NCBI RefSeq assembly: GCF_000383915.1
Contig: NZ_KB912942.1
Location: 2,647,194 to 2,711,193 of the forward strand
Origin: Amycolatopsis benzoatilytica AK 16/65
GTDB taxonomy: Bacteria > Actinomycetota > Actinomycetes > Mycobacteriales > Pseudonocardiaceae
Reading direction: 5' to 3'
Length of the DNA: 64,000 bases
The notes under the pieces were generated by a model, which was not told the origin of the DNA, ran no database searches, and was given only the letters and a program-made list of their open reading frames with translations. Of the stretch, positions 60,146 to 64,000 are shown piece by piece. Positions within the stretch are counted from its first letter, which is position 1, and the number at the start of each line of letters is the position of its first letter. The position numbers and the translations under genes are program-made.

Positions 60146-62932
60146 TCACGCCCCGCCCGCGGCAACGACGCCGCGGCGCAGCGCACGCACCGCCTGGGCG
60201 GCGGCCGCGCCGACCGGGTCGGCTTTGCCGAGCACATCGCGGACCTGGTCGAGCAGGTCGATCACCTGGCGGCACCAGCGGACGAAGTCGCCCGCGGACA
60301 GTTCCTGCCCGTTGGTCTCGGCCGCGGTGAGGACCTTCTCCAGCGATTCGCCGCGGGCCCAGCGATAGACCGGCCAGGCGAATCCGGCGTCGGGTTCGCG
60401 GGTGCGATCGAGCCGGTGGCGGCGTTCGTCCTCGGTGAGCTCGACCCACAGCCGGCTGGTCTCCTGCCAGGCCGCCGGCACCGCGCCGCCGGGGAGGCGC
60501 GGTTCTCCGGCGGTGTCGCGGCGGGCTTCGAACACCAGAGTGGACACGACCGCGGCGAGTTCGGCCGGGCCGAGCCCGGCCCACACGCCGTGCCGGATGC
60601 ATTCGGCGGCGAGCAGGTCGGATTCGCTGTAGAGGCGGGTGAGCCGACGGCCGTGTTCGGTGACCCGGTCCTCGCCTTCGCCCTCGCCGAGGTAGCCGCG
60701 TTCGGCGAGCAGCCGGAGGATCCGGTCGAACGCGCGGGCCAGCGAATGCGTGGTGGCGGCGACTTTCCGTTCCAGCTGCTCGGTTTCGGCGGTGAGCCGC
60801 TGATAGCGCTCGACCCAGCGGAGATTGGCTTCGCGTTCGGGCATCGCGTGGCAGGGGTGGGCGCGCAGGGCGCGGCGAAGCGAGGCGAGCTCGGCGTCGT
60901 CGGCGGCCGCGGTGCGGCGGCGCTGGCGGCCGGGCAGGGCGATGCCGGAGTCGCGCAGCGCGGAGGCGATGTCGCGGCGGGTTTTGGGCGAGCGGAGTTC
61001 GAGGTGTTTGGGCAGCCGGATCCGGCCGAGCGCTTCGACCGGGGCCGGGAAATCGGCCACCGAGAGCGGGCCGGACCAGCGGTCTTCGGTGACCACCACC
61101 GGACGGGGTTCGCGGATCGGGTCGAGTCCGGGGTCGACGACCACGGCGAGCCCGGAGCGGCGCCCGGCCGGGACCGCGATCACGTCGCCCTTGCGCAGTT
61201 TCTCCAGCGAGGCGGCCGTTTCGGCGCGCCGGGAGGAGGTGTTCTGCCGGGACAGCGCCTTCTCCCGGGCGGAGATCTTCGCGCGCAGCTCGACGTACTC
61301 GAGGACCTGCTCGAGGTCGCCGGTGATCGCGGCGGCATAGCCCTTGAGGGCTTCCTTGTTGCGTTCGATCCGGCGGGCGGTGCCGACGACCGAGCGGTCC
61401 GCCTGGAACTGGGCGAACGACTGTTCCAGCAGGTCGCGGGCGGAGTCCGCGCCGACCTGGGCGACCAGGTTGACGGCCATGTTGTAGCCGGGCCGGAACG
61501 AGGACCGCAGCGGGTAGGTGCGGGTGGAGGCGAGGCCCGCGACGGCTTTCGGGTCGACTCCGGGCTGCCACGAGACGACCGCGTGGCCCTCGATGTCGAT
61601 GCCGCGGCGCCCGGCGCGGCCGGTGAGCTGGGTGTACTCGCCCGGCGTGAGGTCGACGTGCGCCTCGCCGTTGTATTTCACGAGCCGTTCGAGGACGACG
61701 GTGCGGGCGGGCATGTTGATGCCGAGCGCGAGGGTTTCGGTCGCGAACACGACCTTGACCAGGCCGCGGACGAACAGTTCCTCGACGGTTTCCTTGAACG
61801 CCGGCAGCAGGCCGGCGTGGTGGCCCGCGAAACCGCGCTCCAGCCCTTCGCGCCATTCCCAGTAGCCGAGCACGCCGAGGTCGCCTTCGGGCAGGTCGGC
61901 GGTGCGCGCATCGACGATCCGGCGGATTTCTTCGACCTGGTCGGGTCCGTTGAGCCGGAGGCCGGAGCGGACGCACTGGGCGACCGCGGCGTCGCAGCCG
62001 GCCCGGGAGAAGATGAACACGATCGCGGGCAGCAGGCCGGCGTTGTCGAGCCGTTCGACGACCTCGACGCGCGAGGGCGGGCGGAACCGGGGGCCGCGCT
62101 GCGGGGCGCCTCGGCGGCCGCCGCGGGGCCCGCGGAAGCCGGCCGGCGCGAACCGGCCCATGTCTTCGGTTTTGCGCAGCAGGGTGGGGTTGATCCGCAG
62201 CTGCTCCCCCGGGTCGGCTTCGTTCTGGCCGGCGAACAGGTCGAGCAGCTGGTTGCCGACGAGCATGTGCTGCCACAGCGGGACCGGGCGGTGCTCGTCG
62301 ACGACGACGGTGGTGTCGCCGCGGACCTCGACCAGCCATTCGCCGAATTCCTCGGCGTTGCTGACGGTGGCTGAGAGGCCCACGACCCGGACGTACTCGG
62401 GCAGGTGGAGGATCACTTCCTCCCAGACCGCGCCGCGGAACCGGTCGGCGAGGTAGTGCACCTCGTCCATGACGACGTAGCCGAGTTCGGGGATGGCGGA
62501 ACTGCCCGCGTAGAGCATGTTGCGCAGCACCTCGGTGGTCATCACGACCACTTGGGCGTTGCCGTTGATCGAGGTGTCGCCGGTGAGCAGGCCGACCGCG
62601 TCCGCGCCGTAGCGTTCGACGAGGTCGGCGTACTTCTGGTTGGACAGCGCCTTGATCGGCGTGGTGTAGAAGCATTTGCGGCCCTCGGCGAGGGCGAGGT
62701 GGACGGCGAATTCGCCGACTACGGTCTTGCCGGCGCCGGTGGGGGCGCAGACCAGGACTCCGTGGCCCTCTTCGAGCGCTTCGCAGCCGCGGATCTGGAA
62801 GTCGTCGAATTCGAAGGACGATTCTCCGGAGAACCGGGTCAGCTGGGGGTGCTTGGCGCGGCGCTGGGAGACCGCGTAGGCCTCGGCCGGCGATGGGGAA
62901 GGGCTAGTGGCCACCTGGTCAGGGTTCCACAT
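60146..62932 (-). CDS. helY: HelY-type SKI2/Mtr4-like DEAD-box helicase
   Basis: A 928-residue superfamily 2 helicase. Motif I APTGAGKT (residue ~75), Ia TTPIKALSNQK, II DEVH, III SATVSN, IV FIFSRAGCD, V TETLALGINMPA, VI QLTGRAGRRG. The C-terminal ~350 residues are the helical accessory region of HelY, including a DSHCT-like domain. It probably unwinds RNA in surveillance or ribosome processing. In mycobacteria it follows tatC; here the upstream side is an IS30-family insertion. The ATG at 62932 has a GGGGG stretch upstream. Confidence 0.93.
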   Translation of the reverse strand: MWNPDQVATSPSPSPAEAYAVSQRRAKHPQLTRFSGESSFEFDDFQIRGCEALEEGHGVLVCAPTGAGKTVVGEFAVHLALAEGRKCFYTTPIKALSNQKYADLVERYGADAVGLLTGDTSINGNAQVVVMTTEVLRNMLYAGSSAIPELGYVVMDEVHYLADRFRGAVWEEVILHLPEYVRVVGLSATVSNAEEFGEWLVEVRGDTTVVVDEHRPVPLWQHMLVGNQLLDLFAGQNEADPGEQLRINPTLLRKTEDMGRFAPAGFRGPRGGRRGAPQRGPRFRPPSRVEVVERLDNAGLLPAIVFIFSRAGCDAAVAQCVRSGLRLNGPDQVEEIRRIVDARTADLPEGDLGVLGYWEWREGLERGFAGHHAGLLPAFKETVEELFVRGLVKVVFATETLALGINMPARTVVLERLVKYNGEAHVDLTPGEYTQLTGRAGRRGIDIEGHAVVSWQPGVDPKAVAGLASTRTYPLRSSFRPGYNMAVNLVAQVGADSARDLLEQSFAQFQADRSVVGTARRIERNKEALKGYAAAITGDLEQVLEYVELRAKISAREKALSRQNTSSRRAETAASLEKLRKGDVIAVPAGRRSGLAVVVDPGLDPIREPRPVVVTEDRWSGPLSVADFPAPVEALGRIRLPKHLELRSPKTRRDIASALRDSGIALPGRQRRRTAAADDAELASLRRALRAHPCHAMPEREANLRWVERYQRLTAETEQLERKVAATTHSLARAFDRILRLLAERGYLGEGEGEDRVTEHGRRLTRLYSESDLLAAECIRHGVWAGLGPAELAAVVSTLVFEARRDTAGEPRLPGGAVPAAWQETSRLWVELTEDERRHRLDRTREPDAGFAWPVYRWARGESLEKVLTAAETNGQELSAGDFVRWCRQVIDLLDQVRDVLGKADPVGAAAAQAVRALRRGVVAAGGA

Positions 62933-63035
62933 GCCCCCGACAGTTCGCACGCGGTATCGCGGGTGTCGCCGCTGTCCGTCAGCGTTCGGCCCCGGCTTGA
63001 CGTGAAGCTCGCCGCGGCCGGAGCCGGGTGCGCGG

Positions 63036-63064
63036 TCCGTGAAGGGCCCCTTGCGGGACTTGGC
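63036..63064. repeat. Dispersed hairpin repeat, half copy C, cut by an insertion sequence
   Basis: TCCGTGAAGGGCCCCTTG followed by CGGGACTTGG matches the left arm and loop start of copy B (47647-47670). The complementary right arm is absent; instead the sequence leads into the IS30-family element. Its missing half would be expected at the other end of the element, beyond the window. Confidence 0.8.
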
Positions 63065-63072
63065 TTGGGTTC

Positions 63073-64000
63073 TAGTGGTGGTTGCAACGCCTGAGTTGTT
63101 GAGGGGTTGCCGTGGCGGGGGTCCGGGAGGTTGCAGCGTCGCGGGGTCGGGGGAGGTTGGCGGCGGAACGCCGCCGGTATTTTGATCTTGTGGCGGAAGG
63201 CGTGGGCACTGTCGAGGCGTGCCGGGTTGTCGGGGTCGACCGGCGGACCGGGCACCGGTGGCGGCACGGGCGGCCGAGCCGGGCGGGGCGGACGGCCGTG
63301 CGGTCGCCGGCCCCGCCCTCGCGTCCGGCCCCCGTCGCCGATGCCCGCCCCGAGGCGCAGTCGCGGTTCCTGACCCAGGACGAGCGGCTGGCGATCGCCG
63401 ACCTGCGCCGGGCAGGGGCCGGGGTCCGCGCGATCGCCCGGGAACTGGGCCGCGATCCCGCCACGATCAGCCGCGAACTGGCCCGCAACGCCCGTCCCGG
63501 CAGCCGCGGCTACCGGCCCTACGCCGCCCAGGCCCGCGCCGACGCGCGCCGCAAACGGCCCAAGACCGGCAAGATCGCGGCCTGTCCCGAGCTGCGCGAC
63601 CTCGTGCAGGGCATGCTGCGCAAGAAGTTCAGCCCGGAGCAGATCAGCCAGCGGCTGCGCCGCGACCACCCCGACCGCCCGGAGCTGCACGTGACCCCCG
63701 AAACCGTCTACCAGGCCCTCTACGTCCAAGGCCGCGGCGAACTGCGCCGCGAACTGCACCGCGCGCTGCGCACCGGCCGCGCCGTGCGCAAACCCCGCCG
63801 CACCGGCGAAGCCCGCCGGCCCCGCTTCGCCGAACCCATGGTCATGATCAGCGAACGCCCCGCCGAAGCCGCCGACCGCGCCGTCCCCGGCCACTGGGAA
63901 GGCGACCTGATCATCGGCAAGGACGGAGCCTCCGCCATCGCCACCCTGGTCGAACGCGCCACCCGCTACACGCTCCTGGTCCCCCTGCCCCACGGCCGCG
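63073..64000 (+). mobile_element. IS30-family insertion sequence (left part)
   Basis: The element begins around 63060-63100, directly after the half hairpin, and runs off the window. The exact left inverted repeat cannot be fixed without the right end; GTTGCAAC at 63081-63088 lies in the likely terminal region. It carries the transposase gene at 63112. Confidence 0.75.
63112..64000 (+). CDS. IS30-family transposase (N-terminal part)
   Basis: 296 codons before the window edge. The N-terminal HTH (FDLVAEGVGTVEACRVVGVDRRTGHRW) is followed by a Pro-rich linker and the IS30 HTH signature (LTQDERLAIADLRRAGAGVRAIARELGRDPATISREL), then the family's KFSPEQISQRLRRDHP and VTPETVYQALY. The first catalytic Asp of the DDE triad is in HWEGDLIIGKD. 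The remaining D and E lie beyond the edge, so integrity is not known. The GTG at 63112 has GAGGGG five bases upstream. Confidence 0.92.
   Translation, partial: MAGVREVAASRGRGRLAAERRRYFDLVAEGVGTVEACRVVGVDRRTGHRWRHGRPSRAGRTAVRSPAPPSRPAPVADARPEAQSRFLTQDERLAIADLRRAGAGVRAIARELGRDPATISRELARNARPGSRGYRPYAAQARADARRKRPKTGKIAACPELRDLVQGMLRKKFSPEQISQRLRRDHPDRPELHVTPETVYQALYVQGRGELRRELHRALRTGRAVRKPRRTGEARRPRFAEPMVMISERPAEAADRAVPGHWEGDLIIGKDGASAIATLVERATRYTLLVPLPHGR

Overview
The window is high-GC actinobacterial chromosome. WhiB, Lrp, ECF42, FprB, HelY and GH25 homologues, many GTG and TTG starts and extensive 4-base start/stop overlaps point to a Pseudonocardiaceae-type organism, most likely Amycolatopsis or a close relative. 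The genus is an inference from gene style and a dispersed GTGAAGGGCCCCTTG-type hairpin; no database was searched.

Layout. (1) 1-8700: a propane/acetone-type soluble diiron monooxygenase operon (hydroxylase alpha, reductase, hydroxylase beta, coupling protein, amidohydrolase, DUF59 protein, alcohol dehydrogenase, all on the minus strand). Upstream lie a small ABM-domain gene and an AcoR/MimR-like activator that lacks the sigma-54 contact loop. The palindrome TCTCA-N3-TGAGA stands before both prmA and the activator. (2) 8750-27020: secreted hydrolases (S15 peptidase, BNR-repeat protein, acid phosphatase, TAT phospholipase C), a two-component system, a DUF1501/DUF1800 pair, an AurF-like diiron protein with an FprB-type ferredoxin reductase, and an MFS exporter divergent from a lysR gene.

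(3) 27067-42588: a roughly 15.5-kb integrative element inserted into codon 15 of that lysR gene. A large serine recombinase lies next to attL. Shared GT dinucleotides mark the crossover, and rejoining the element ends recreates an attP with 11-bp inverted arms exactly 11 nt either side of GT. The element carries a translationally coupled Xis-WhiB-membrane-membrane-FtsK transfer operon, a membrane protein with a RHIM/BASS-like motif, three XRE-type regulators and one Scr1-type regulator, a Nudix protein (compare pSAM2 Pif), and a WXG-type alpha/beta-hydrolase with a small partner and a lipoprotein (possible effector-immunity cassette). No replication initiator is visible. The right end supplies a new ribosome-binding site and start codon that re-open the lysR frame.

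(4) 43440-51060: a Cys-less isochorismatase-fold protein, GH25 lysozyme, secreted beta-helix protein, ECF42 sigma factor with its DGPF partner, SGNH hydrolase and a MazF-like toxin-antitoxin pair. (5) 51100-63000: a core block whose order (M24 dipeptidase, 5'-3' exonuclease, DUF4333 protein, HelY) resembles M. tuberculosis Rv2089c-Rv2092c. It has been expanded by a Lrp regulator, a MarR/MMPL pair and a duplicated Eis-acetyltransferase/DUF4333 module. (6) 63036-64000: a half copy of the dispersed hairpin abutting an IS30-family element that runs off the window. No rRNA, tRNA or CRISPR array was seen.
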